Below, piece after piece: positions 1 to 12,500 of a DNA stretch of 64,000 nucleotides. The notes under the pieces are model-generated. The model was not told the origin of the DNA and ran no database searches. It saw nothing but the letters and a program-made list of their open reading frames with translations. The position numbers and the translations under genes were made by a program. Each line of letters starts with the position of its first letter. Position 1 is the first letter of the stretch. Origin of the DNA: Fragilaria crotonensis (lineage: Eukaryota; Bacillariophyta; Fragilariophyceae; Fragilariales; Fragilariaceae); assembly GCA_022925895.1 (NCBI GenBank), contig JAKSYS010000312.1, positions 1 to 64,000 on the forward strand, written 5' to 3'.

Positions 1-473
1 CATAATGCGAGTATGCATACACAACTGCTCCAACGTTCGACGAAAACACGAGGATCAGGTATATTTACGTTTTGTGGTATTAAACATGCAGTAAGCCACA
101 AAAAGATCACTGTATATTCCCACTGGAGCAATGATACAGTACTGACCCGGACCCCGGACCCATGAAGAGGGGTTTGAAAATGTGACCCTAGGGTCATCAA
201 AAGGTACATCATCTGACCCCAATTCGATGTACCCCCTCATAAGAAATGCTTTTTCGAAAAAAATCGAAAATCAGGGATGTACCCCCCACGATAAGACATG
301 CTCTTACAGATTTTCGATTTGTTGGTGACCGCCGCGACGAGGGACGGATGTATTGAAGAGGTAGATGACGTTCAAACGGTGAGCTTCATAAATTATGATT
401 GACTTGATATTTGAGTGGACCTGGACTCGGTCATTGGAATATGCAATGACCCTCCGGGTTACCCGACTGCGGG
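1..473. other. Intergenic left edge, no gene seen
   Basis: No convincing coding frame. The stretch holds a GTATGCATAC-type palindrome near position 12 and two imperfect direct copies of a roughly 25-base unit beginning GATGTACCCCC (about 226-250 and 276-302). Short open frames here are low complexity and resemble nothing I recognise. Confidence 0.5.
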
Positions 474-665
474 ATGACCGGGGAGAATAATAACAGGATG
501 ACTTTCTCAAAACTCAAAACACAACCTGCACACACGCAGTCATCCGCGGATCTGTGTCTCATCATCAGCGCATCTCCATCAGTCTTTCGATCTACACCAG
601 CATACTCAATTCGCTCCTTGCGCTCCAAGATACATCCGTACAGCTCCCACCGCCTTTCATCAATC

Positions 666-2006
666 ATGAGCACGAGCAATGACGATCACGAGATGCACAC
701 GCCTTACGCCAAGCGCTTGAAAACAGGCAACGTCGAAGATCCGCTATCCGAGTCCGCCCGTCGATTGGTCAATGATCGCGATACGTTGGCACTTCATTCC
801 CTTCCCACTCGTCGCACTCCCAATCTCATGTATACGGGAACGCTTCCCGACCACAAACGCTTGAAGATTCTTATCACTGGAGGTGCGGGATTCGTGGGAT
901 CGCATTTGACGGATAAGTTAATGATGGAGGGACATGAAGTGACTGTTGTGGACAATTTCTTCACTGGATCCAAGAAGAACATTGAACATTGGCTCCAGCA
1001 CCCTAACTTTACGCTCGTGGTTCACGATATTACTGAGCCCATTCGTTTGGTAAGTACTTCCAGTAATACCTGCTACTGTACTGAGTCTGCTTCCTCTTGA
1101 CAAGTTACTTGCACTTGACATTTCATTTTCGCTCTTGTAATCGCGTATCAACATCGTCTCTTGAACCTCAACCATGTGCGCATTCCATTTTCCATCACGT
1201 CCAACACCTATGCAGGAAGTTGACCAGATCTACCACCTCGCGTGCCCCGCCTTCCACCTCATTATCAGTACAATCCAGTCAAGACCATAAAAACCTCGAC
1301 GATTGGTACCCTCCACATGTTGGGTTTGGCCAAACGCGTCAAGGCTCGCATGTTGCTCACCAGCACATCGGAAATCTATGGAGATCCTGAAGTTCATCCC
1401 CAACCCGAATCGTATTGGGGCAACGTCAACACCATTGGTCCTCGTGCCTGTTACGATGAAGGCAAACGCGTCGCCGAGACCATGATGTACGCCTATCGCG
1501 ATCAGAATCAAGTCGATGTCCGCGTCGCGCGTATTTTCAACACATTCGGACCTCGCATGCATCCCAACGATGGACGAGTCGTGTCCAATTTTATTATCCA
1601 GAGCTTGCAGGGAATGAACTTGACCGTTTATGGTGACGGATCTCAGACACGATCGTTCCAGTATGTTAGCGATTTGGTGGAGGGATTGCACAAACTCATG
1701 AACGGCCCCTACGATCTACCGGTCAATTTGGGAAATCCTGACGAATACTCCATCAAAGATTTTGCCGTCAAAATTAAGGAAATGACCAAGTCCGAACAAT
1801 CCGAAATTGTGTTTTTGCCTGCCACGATGGACGATCCGACCCAACGTCAACCCGATATTACCACCGCCAAGCGCGAATTGGGATGGGAACCTAAAGTGTC
1901 AGTGGAACAAGGTCTCGAGGCCACGATTATCTACTTTGCCTCCGTGTTGGAAGAGGCAGGAGAAATCATTCCCACCGGTCCCGGAGCGGCCAAGCCAAAG
2001 AATTGA
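666..2006 (+). CDS. UXS: UDP-glucuronate decarboxylase (UDP-xylose synthase)
   Basis: Extended short-chain dehydrogenase that converts UDP-glucuronate to UDP-xylose, supplying xylose for polysaccharides and glycoproteins. The Rossmann motif GGAGFVGSH lies just after a hydrophilic N-terminus; further on come the family blocks [30 protein letters not shown] (the YxxxK catalytic pair) and [15 protein letters not shown]. One intron runs from 1050 (GTAAGT) to 1215 (CAG); splicing joins EPIRL to [12 protein letters not shown], as expected for the family. The start at 666 is preferred because the upstream in-frame extension to 474 is low complexity. No signal peptide or membrane anchor is visible, which suggests a cytosolic form. 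Oddity: about 40 bases into exon 2, between ACPA and PPHYQ, the frame slips by one base, consistent with one missing base near 1253. The rest of the protein is family-typical, so I treat the gene as functional with a probable sequence error. Confidence 0.92.
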
Positions 2007-2710
2007 AAGTCAAAGCGTTTCAATGATGAAGAAGAATATACTGTTTCACAGCAGTATCGAGGTCTATTATAGCAGGGTTGTGCCCATACGTAACGTGCAT
2101 AAACTCCGCCTTTTTTCGTACAGAATGTGCACGCCGTTGACCAGGTACTTGTATGCAGTATGCATAGGGTACTTGGCATCGTATATTGTAGTACTGTACT
2201 GTTTGTCATGTTGCACTGGAGTACGACTGTACTGAATTTGAGCGTAAGTAGTACTGGAGTACTGTCAGCCTTCAATACTGTGCTACGGGGTACCGGAGTA
2301 CCAGAAAGTACGAGTACAGGCATTACGTGTTGACTGTTGACTCGCTGCTAAGAGCGCCTGCGAGCCTGCGAGTATTGTACTGGCAGGCGGCAAGCACGAT
2401 CACTGTTGGCATTGGACCGTGGCAATGAACCGTGCGACGATCTTCGACTCACTTCCCAGTTCCCAGTCACATGTCTCGGTTTCCTCCTCCAACCTCCTTC
2501 ACTATCATAGACACTTCTCCGAGAGAACTGCAGTAGAATAGTTGATTGTTCTGCTGCTGTTGTTCAATGATAGCAGGCAAGATACCAGGTCTACTACTAC
2601 CAGGCTCGTGGCACATTTATTGCAGTAACGACCAGAACATTGAACGCCCTACAATTTTGCTATCTAACGCCAATACTCTTAATACATCAATCGTCAACGT
2701 TGAATTGCCA
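2007..2710. other. Intergenic, GTAC-rich tract
   Basis: No gene supported. Between about 2142 and 2320 there are twelve GTAC tetramers in roughly 180 bases, many inside longer palindromes such as AGTACT and GGTACC. The remainder should hold the 3' end of UXS and the promoter of the next gene. Short open frames on both strands here are by-products of this composition. Confidence 0.5.
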
Positions 2711-5700
2711 TGAAGGCAAGGAGATCAATTTCAACGATGGAGTTAACCGAACAAGATGTAAGTTTGTTTTGGAGCTCATGCGTTTTGTTTCCATTGATTT
2801 CGTTGATCATGTGATCTACCGGATCTTCACATACTAACGGTATTGATCTCATGCTTGCATGACTCAATAGATTCCACTCATGAAAGGCAGAGCCTACGAT
2901 ATAACAGGCCATAATTTCATTTATCGCGCTTTGGAGGATTGGTACTTGACCAAGAGTGACTCGACTTTGCCGATTCGGATAAATTTGGAAGATGCGACGC
3001 ACCCTGGTGTGTATACTCTTCGTGGAATGCTGGTCACACAACAAGAAGGAGTCGACAACATTCCAGTCCGGATTAACTTTGATGGGAGATGGTCTGTTGA
3101 CCGAGATAATGAATTAAGAGGAATATGGGCTCAAACAGACCGAGCCTGGTATTGGTTGAAGAGACCCTGCAGTCGCCAGATTACATATCCGGTCCATGTT
3201 ACAGTCGATGGAATACAACAGACCAACGATCATTCGTGTATTGTTGTCACATACCCGAGTCAGGACGAACTGCATCTTGAGTTGCGTGCCAAATTAGGAC
3301 TCGTCTCCAATTTGTGCGACTTGTTTTTGTTTGATGAGACTCCCGACTCGTTCGCACTGCTGACACGCCACGCCAACCAAACTCCCGATGCCCTCCACAA
3401 GGAACTCACACCCAGTCCTCAACTACTAGCCAAATTCCCCGATCGTTCACCCGAACCATTTGATTTGCAACTCTTGAAACGGCACGCGACATTTATCAAG
3501 AATCATTTCTTGGGCTTTCATCCTCAATTTCCCCCTAAATGCGCCTTTGCGACTGCTCTCAAACAGAACGTAACGTCGCGAGAATGGACACGCGATGAGC
3601 TTCTTGCGTCAGCCTTGGCAGCCGAACGTCGTGGAGGTCGGTATCCCTGGGGTGAATTGCTCCATGATGACAATGCACCAACTCGACGCGTCAATCCCAA
3701 TTGGGTCTATGCTGAACGACTACAAGAAGCAGCAGATGAGGTAAATCACAAACGAGAATCGAAATCGGTCAAGACTGAAAATGGAGATGAGACGCTGTTG
3801 CCGAGATTGAAAAAGAAAAGGGTGGATGCCAAATTGGAGGTACCCGGAGTGTCCGAGGTTTCGACCAACAAGACTTTATCGACGTTGTCACCCTTGAAAA
3901 AGAGAACAACTCCGGGGAGTGAGTTGGACACTGCGGTTGAGGGCAGCCGGAAGCGTGCGGATAAACGCCGGATATCGGACCTTGTGGACACTGATGACGA
4001 GGAAATCGTCAATCAAGAAGAACGGAGTGAAAAATCGGTCAATAATGGGACTTCAACATCGTCGCCAAGAAGAGCTAAGAAACTTCAGCGTGATGTCAAG
4101 GGGTCTCTCGCACCGTTGAAAAGGACGACCAAGAATGGTGATGGTGCAGTCGAGAGCAGCGGAAAGCGCGCGGATAAGCTCCGGGTGTCAGCTCTCATGG
4201 ACACTGATGACGAGGAAGTCGTGAATCAAGAATCGACTTTGTCATCGTCGCCAAGAAAAGCGAAGAAACTTAAGCGTGATATCAAGGAGTCACCGACACC
4301 ATTGAAAAGAACGACCAAGGATGCCGGGTTTGAAAATTCAGATGGGAAGAGTAAATCGCAGACGAAGGTCGAAGACGCGAATCATAAGGAAGGAGTCATC
4401 GGAGAAGAAAAACGTGCAAGCGAGCATCGACTGTCAATGATTTTGACCGAAACAACCTTTCAACCTCTGCGGATGAAAGATGCGTTGGTAAGTTTTGACT
4501 CCCTCGAATGAACACGATACAATACACATAGACTCACATTCACACAAATTGTTTCGAGCAGGATGATATGCGACCGTACCTCAATAAAGAAGTATGCGAG
4601 TGTGAAACAATGGCGGATTTGAGAGCCGCCGGCTACGCCTTCAAAAGTAATGAATCAGCGGAACAGTTCATTGTTGCAAAAATGAGAACATCTGTCACGA
4701 GTTGGGAATACAAAGTTTTGGTGGCGCTCGTGTTAACAAATATCTATGAACAGCCACTGGCGACGGAAGTAATCACAAAGTTTGAAAAGACTTTATTTGG
4801 AAAGGGAAAGGCAAAGAACCAGGAGCCTTTGGTCAAAATCTTTTGCAAGAGGTGGAGTAGTCAGGCGGTGGCTCTTTTCGCTAAATTTGAAGAGGCCTCG
4901 AAATCCGCCAGCTCAAGCATGCCTAGTAGCCATCCCCTCAGGACGTCATTGCTTTCCGAGCTTTTCCTGGAATTTTGTAAGTTCAGTGCGAAGTGCAGAG
5001 TACTAAAGTCAAAAGCTGCATTGGACACGATCAAGGACCCAGCTAGGTATGGCATTGATTTTATGCAAGCGTTGGAGAAGGTAAGCTGGTTGATTTTCTC
5101 CCTTCGTATCGATTTTTTTGTTTTTCTCATTCACTCGATAATCTCTTCTAGATTAGCGAGATTACGAGCAAGTTGAAGCTTGCCAGTTTAAGTGTCGAAT
5201 GCAACAGTGCCAGAGGTCGATTCCTCGCCATGATGGACGATCGCTCTAAAGCTACCGCGCAAGCGGGGAATGGAAAGAAGAGTGCCGACTCTAGGGAGCA
5301 AGCTCCGTCAGCCGCTGCAGCAATCTCTTCTGCTGAGCAGCAGCCGCCTCCTTATGCGATTAATTACAAAATGGCAGGACAAAAGCTACGGATGCGAGCA
5401 ATGCAACGAAGAATGGTCAGTGCGTGCACGACTGCATCGCAAGAAAACCCACCTGGCAGGGCAGCTCCGCCTACCCAATTGAACTCTACTTGGGGAGGAA
5501 AATCTGCATGGGGCTTCCCAACTGACACTGAAAACACCCCTGTAGAACAATGTGAATCGCTGGACAGTGGGCATTCTATTCACGCTTGGGCTGTGTCGTC
5601 AACTAGAGTGAGGTTCGGCATATGGGGAAGCGCGGGAGATAGAGCCCCGAGCCAACGCCCAAATTCTTTCGAGCTGAAGGCTTCAGTGACTACTCCACTC

Positions 5701-6339
5701 TTGTCGAGCGTTGTTCATGCGGCGGGCACAACTGCGATCACGCCTGCGGACCAAATTGCGAATGCAATATTCCAAGCAGCTTCATCCGGAACAGCGGTCC
5801 CGCAGCAAGGCCAGGTAGTTATGGGAGTCGGAAATGTGAGTGTACTTATGTATGTTGGCTTTTTACAATGGTTTACCTCACTCGTTAAGCTAACGCTCAC
5901 ATTTTCAATTCAGGGGAAAGATCATCAAATACCTGGAAATGGACGTGGCCGGGGCGCCCATCTGAATAGGCCTGCTTGGCAAACAACCAGCGAAAACTTC
6001 GGTTTGCGCGAGCATGTTGTGACTTCTCCTCAAGCGTCGAATGTTGAGCGTCCCGTCCAACCGCACCCGGTCCAACCTCTGCGGTCGGACCGCCGTGGTC
6101 CCGGATTAGGAAGAGGGTCTCATGTCAATAAGCCTGCATGGATGACTAGTCAAGGTTATGATGTTGGGATCCCTTCGCGCCAACCGAATGATTCACAGGA
6201 ACAGTCAGTGGCCGTACAGGTAGCTGCGCCCACAGCGTTTTCTGAGACTCGGGTCAATCCGACCCTGGGCCGCGGTCGTGGTCGTGCAATGACCATGCCG
6301 GCGTGGATGACAAACCAGGAACCGAATCGAAATCCATAA
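2711..6339 (+). CDS. WG-motif, RG-rich protein (paralogue A)
   Basis: Unrecognised family. Five exons (2711-2758, 2871-4487, 4562-5080, 5152-5835, 5914-6339) join in phase 0 with GT-AG ends and give about 1,096 residues. Intron 1 has a perfect TACTAAC branch site near 2832. Order of regions: an N-terminal globular part with the block IWAQTDRAWYWLKRP, faintly like the W-Y-x-L-x-x-P signature of replication-foci (RFTS) domains; a long charged Lys/Ser region with two degenerate copies of a block containing D(T)DDEE and SSPR-AKK; a helical region (SWEYKVLVALVLTNIYEQ) shared with the paralogue at 28.0-29.8 kb; a region with WG dipeptides (TWGGKSAWGF, GIWGSAG); and three C-terminal repeats of glycine/arginine followed by PAW(M/Q)T. 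The charged tracts suggest a nuclear protein. It converges on the RecQ-RdRP gene, 168 bases away. The WG motifs make Argonaute binding a reasonable guess, not a demonstration. Confidence 0.8.
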
Positions 6340-6507
6340 GGCGTAATTCATGCCTTGCACAGCTTTTTACCGCTGTCCGCACTGAAATGTGAGCCTTGTA
6401 AGACGACTAGTATAATGAAGTTCGTAACGTTGATCAGTAGGCAGCTACAGAAGAGGTGGCATCACCTTTAAGTAGTCCTGACATTGAGACGTAGTACTGA
6501 TGGTGAG

Positions 6508-9500
6508 TCATTTATTTTGCTTGCGCCCAAATGCCAGTTTGTCGATTTCAGGATCCATTATGAATGGCATGGCAGACTTCCCCCTATTTTGAGCTCGAAC
6601 AACGATTAAAATCAAGTAATCTCTCGCGACCTTCCAGGCAAACCCTTTTGAATCACCACACTCCTTGTAGAGGACAGCAGCTGCAAGAGTTCTGTCATCT
6701 TCTGAATCAAATGAGTCAATAATGAGTCTCGCTCTTTCAGCTTGCGCAAGTTCATGAGTCCTTTCGGCAACTTTATCTACCGAAACCACCTTTGAGCTCA
6801 TCAGTTCCCTTAATACCAAATTGTAGTCAACGACAGCCTTTCGCATCTTTGACTTCAATGCCGGAAAATCCAATCGAGTACATGCTGTATCTGCCAGCTC
6901 CAGTATATGCGCATTTGGAACTTCGTTGCCGTTGCCGTGCGAAACAGCCCTTGCAATCTTTGTTTCAACGTGATCCCACAATTCCCATCGCTTTCAGAGC
7001 AGTAGGCCTTCTCGTGTTCCTCCCCAGCACGAAGCGTTTGGTTCAGGCTCCAATGTGGTTGCTTCTGCAAATTCAAATAGTCCATGGTAACCGATTTGGG
7101 CGCGCAAAGTTGATAAGGATGATCCACTTGCAGAAATGCTTGCCGTGCAATGTCATCGATTATAGGGCTCGTGCTGAAATCGTCGAACATGTCCATGGCA
7201 AAGTCGAGAGTATTGGCCAGGAATCCAAGTTGCCGCTGGTGGTACTTGAAATGACGAGCGAACTTTATTCGATGTATCACACTTGCATCAACGACGAGCC
7301 GGTGTTCGGCACGATCTTTCGGTGGAGGATCAGGCCTTGTTGCGGGTTCAGACGCAGCCACTTGTTCGACGAGATCGCGATCAAAGCATATCCACGCCTT
7401 GTCACCATCAAAATCACCCCCACTCATTCGATCGGCCTCGCTCTCAGAACCAACGGTGCTAAGTACGATTGCGGATATCAAATTACTGAAAAAACCTTGA
7501 AATTTGGAGACCCATTCTCGCCCTACCCTGCCAGGTTTTCTATCCTCCTCATCAGCTCGCAGGAGCAAATCGTCGTAGTGAACCAAGGTCATCTTCCTTA
7601 AATCCCCATCAAAGTAGGATGGATTTCGAAAGGCAAGCACCTCCTTTGCTTCACGTAGAGATCCGTGCGCTTCATGTGGCAGGGCAACAAAGGCCTCCCC
7701 TTCCTTCAGAAGTTGCATATGATCGGGAAGCATACGTACGTGCCATGAATCCTTCAACGGATATCGGGCCTTCGCGTGCGGCTCCATGGGTTAGTAACGT
7801 CAGGCAACGGAATGGATAAGTTAAAGCACGAGATCCTCACCTTGTTCCGCATACTGTCAGCGGTTTTCTTCACAAAATTTCGCCTTTGGGCTGCATAATA
7901 CGGCTCGCTAGGGTCAAGTTTCGCAGAGGCCATATGGAAGAGTATGTCATCATTGGCCTGCTCCTCCTTCTCATTCATGGCGACAATATTGCTGTGCCTC
8001 CTACGAATCTCGTCATAAAAGTGGGCTTGACTGGATGGCAGATTACTGTCAAGCTCGTCGAGCCAGCACAGGCCATGATCCGCGCAGCGAAGGAAATAAT
8101 CAAGACTGACACCTCGGCGTTCCAGAATCTGGACCAGCCGGACAGACTGTGTGTTCGTCACAAAGGTTAGACCTTCATTAAACATGAACTTGTGCTCTAA
8201 TGGTAACGACCGATACTTACTCAAAAACCTTTCTCGGGTTTCTCATCCCAACTGTTCACCTCGACCGTATCGTACAGCGAATCTTCCTTCGTGTGAAACG
8301 TATTGGTACTTGATGCCAACGATTTCATTGGAACGTTGAATTTCAATTGGGAACGTCGACATTTGATCTGAATCCCTGGTAGGGAATCATCCAGTACCCA
8401 CATCCCCTTAAAGCCACCAAGACGGCCTTGAAACGATGAAAATGGGCACAACGTTGATCCACCGAGTAGCATCTCCATACTTCGTTAAGAGCACCCCTTG
8501 ACAAGAGCCCAGCACCGTCTGTCATCAGTGTTCCTCTCCCCTAAAATGTCATCAATCAGCTCAACTGAATTTTCTGGCAGAACAAAGGACGGGGTAGTTT
8601 TTGAAAACGCGAGCTTCATTCGCTTGAGCTCCTTCGCAACTGTTAAGTCCGGATTGAGCTCTCGCGGAATACACCAGTCTAGAACTTGCTCAGCGGATAA
8701 CTCCTCGGTAATCCCGAAACCGCGTTCAGCAAACAGAACGAAGCATTGGGGAGACTTCTGCGCCTTACACCATAAGTACGCGTAGGTCCGTCCGGATAAC
8801 ACGTTTTTCTGGGTGAACTTTTTCATCACGCGCTCGTCGGGCAGATCTCCAGCGACCTTTACGTGAAGGAAACGATCGCTGCCAAACTTTCTAAATATCC
8901 TTCGACTGTTGGCCCGCTCTGGAGGTAACAAACGAATGACATTGTTGGCGTCTAACTCGCCATGAAAATACAATCCTGAGCCACTGTTAAATTCGTCAAA
9001 TGAAAGTTGATTCTCAGACGCCGGCAACCGAGGAAGCGCAGATTCGTATCGCCCAGCTTCACGACGGGGCAGTAGACCTTTCAAGAATCTACAGGCATCC
9101 AAGCAATCGAGAGAACAACAACTTCGGACCCAAAGTGGTCCATGATCTTCGATTCGCACTCTGCATTGACTGCCGAGCTCTGTTTAACATCAACGAACTG
9201 AGAGATAGATCCTTATTGGCGTGGATGCATAACCTTGGAATCGGAAGTGTGACTTACCTTTCGGATTCAAATCGGACCAGAAATGGAACTCGCAAACGAT
9301 CTAGGGGATCGATTGAGTCATCCACTTCGTTTGTGTTCCCAAAAAGTGCTTGATCATGCAGCTCCTCGTAATCAAAAATCTTTACTTTCGGACAATCCAT
9401 TGAGTAATTCTCTTCCAACGACCTCGACGAGTCATGCTCGATATCTCCTTTCTTATGTTTGACAAAGAATCCAACAGCTCCTGTCGTCAGCTGCTCATGG

Positions 9501-12500
9501 ACATGATGGAAATTTAAGCCTGCCTGCAGCTGCCTAGGACCCTTCTTTTCGAGAATCTTCGTATTGAGAAAGAGTTGGAGTAGATCATCGCTCAGTGAAG
9601 GCTGGTTCGTATCGAACTCCCACGCAGTGTGGTCGCTTATTGAATCGAACACATGACTCATTCCAATGTCAAATACTTGAGAATTCATGTTAACACAAAT
9701 GTCGCAAGGAGCATCCTTATTGCATCGTTGGTCTGATGGCCTGCATTGCTTGAGTGTAGCAGAGGATGCCAATTGAGAATACCGACACTTGTCTGTCATG
9801 GCGTACGAAGCCACCTCGGCAATATCCGCATCGACAGATTCTCGAACGACGTCCGGGTCGTCGGGCCGAATTTTGATTCTGCGAACAGTGGCGAAGTCTT
9901 GCGCTCTGTAGAACAAGATGCATCGAGCTCGCTTACCATCTCGGCCTGCCCTCCCCGTTTGCTGAATGTACTCCGTGAGGTCCAATGGAACTGAAGCGTG
10001 GAAGACAAAGCGAATGTCATCAACATGGAATCCTCTTCCCAAGACTCCTGTGCAGCATAGAACGGAAATGCGTCCCTTTCGAAAGGACTGTAACACTTCA
10101 CTGAAGGCTGATTTCTCTTCACTCGTCACTGGCATTGAAGTTACCCCCCTGTCTTCAAGCAGTTGGGCAATTTTTCGACATCTAGGTTTCGTGAGGCAGT
10201 AGCACAAACATTTCACCGGACCCTTGGCGTTTCTGATCCACCAGACAATACGTTCAGCTACCTGCATGCACGATAAGCATTAATGCGTAGGGACAACACC
10301 AACCGCCGCATCACAAATCTCGAGACCTACCTGTTCATCGTTGACTTTGCGTTCGACATGAAAGGAAAGGGAATCTGCCAGGGCGCGTTCATGGATCACA
10401 AGCAATGGTTGCGTAACTTCAGGGAGTTGTTGAGCAATCGATACAGATGGCAACAAACTCACCAACCCGCGCGTTGTGATGGTGCCTGAGAGAAAAATGA
10501 ACTTGGCTCCTTCGCAGTGGAGACGAAGTTTTTCTGCCAGATTGGTATAGACACCACGAAAGCCCCCACGACTTCGATCAATCATGTCTATCTCGTCCAC
10601 GGTAACACTGGAGAGGAAACCTTCTGCAGCTAGGACCTTCAACTGTGGCAATCTTTGTTCAATTAGTTCTGGCGTGGCAAAAAGAAGCAGGGGCTTCGAC
10701 ATCCAGCCATCCTGCTTTAGTGCAATCGGTGAGAAATGTTGCCAGGCTGAGCTTTCCCGATTGCAACTCAATAGGACTCACCTTAGTATCATTAATTATC
10801 ATTTGCATTCTGTTGTAGCTGCTTAGAACTCGATGCTCTCTGGCGTCATCTTCACTATAGAGCTGTTCTATATCAATGTACCCGGACAAGTATTGCAACT
10901 CCACAAGCTGGCTCTTAATGATTGCGTTGAGGGGCTCAATCACAATGTTAACCTTTCCGCCTGAGTTTAGAGCCGCATGCACAAAGGCCATGCTTTTCCC
11001 CGACCCACAAGGAGCAATCATGACAGTGTCCTCGCGATTCGCAACATGCTCGCATGCTAGCTGTTGGATCTTGCTCTTGTATCGGCTGTATCCCACCACC
11101 TTTGCATACTCAGGTTTCACAATGCCGCCACCCCATTTTGCAGGGACACGAATCAGGGTAAAAAAATCATCAAGCCTCGATGTCGCGGTGCGCAAGAATA
11201 GCTCCTTTCTAAGAGCAGACACTGAGTCCTTCAGGGATTCATCGCATGCTTCGCAAGCATCCAACAACGGACTTATTTTCATAAGGATTTCATACAGGTG
11301 TTCGGAATCCACCTTCTTTTCGGGAAGGAGATTTCTCTAAACATGATCGATGGTTCAAGATCGTTATCAATTAAGTCGCATTCAAGTTCTTCGTTCCAGT
11401 TAAATTTTCCTTGTTTGATACGTTGACTCGACGACTCTTCAAAATCATCGCTATCGTCACTGTCGAATATCGTGTACTTCTCATCAGTTGCAAGTTTAAA
11501 CTCCCGTTCATTCGCGTAAAGAATCACACACTTTGCGTTGGTGAGTTCTGGCCACGCATCAAGGGCGAACCGGGAGGTCAAGGCGAAAGCATCGTTCTCT
11601 GTCACAAAAGCTTGCTGTTCGGCTGTGAATGGTCGATGAACCCTTGAACGGATCCAGACGCCAGAGCATGTGACAGCAACGCATTCCAGCTCGCGTGAAT
11701 CGCCGTTGGGGTGAAATAGAGAGTTGGAATTCCCTCAATGTGGCCAGGGTTCCAATCGTTGGATCGAAAAAGAAAATAACGTCCTTCGGTATCGCGTTTA
11801 ATTGGTGCCAATTCAACGTAGGCGTATCCACGGTTCTGCAGCTCATCGGTTCTTGTGCTCCAACGACCAATAAACGACCGAGTTGCTTGGAACGTGGAAA
11901 TGATCTTATAGTATTGTTCGTCCATTTTCACAAAGCTACCAACTTGAATCCGTTTACCAAAGAGCACAAAGGAGTCGAAATACGCTCGACCCATGTGGCG
12001 TCGGTAACCAATGGGCTTGCCCCAGGCAAAATCGCTCGATTTTGGTCTAATTTGTCCAAGCGTATCCCAAAAGTCTGGCGAAGTCAGCAGGCAGCGTCCA
12101 ACGAATTCATCGGCCTCGAGCTTTCTGCGGCAAAACGTCGATTTTCGTCTCATTTTTTTGCGCTTCGGGGGAAATGGCTCAAGCGGTCGGCGCAAGCCTG
12201 CGGCAGGCATGTCCTCCTCCCCCTCCTCATTGTCGCTAAAGAATGGAAAGTCGTCGGGAACCTGCCGCTCATCCGGTGCTTTCCATTGGTCCAACACAAT
12301 ATCTTCCTCAACCGTCTTGTCCGGTGGATTGGAATTGACCTCGATGTTCATTGACTTTGGCGGAGCCGGCGCCTTGGCCTGTTGTGACTGCAAAACAACC
12401 CGCCTCCTAGGACGCGCCGTGGCAGGCAGCTCCGCATCCATGCTTGGCATATATGTCAATTCACGTTGCAATACACTTGGAGGGGCGCAAGAAAAAGGTT

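Noticed and set aside
7886-8170. Plus-strand open frames within 6.8-10 kb
   Set aside because: They lie opposite conserved RdRP and helicase coding blocks on the minus strand and have no independent support.
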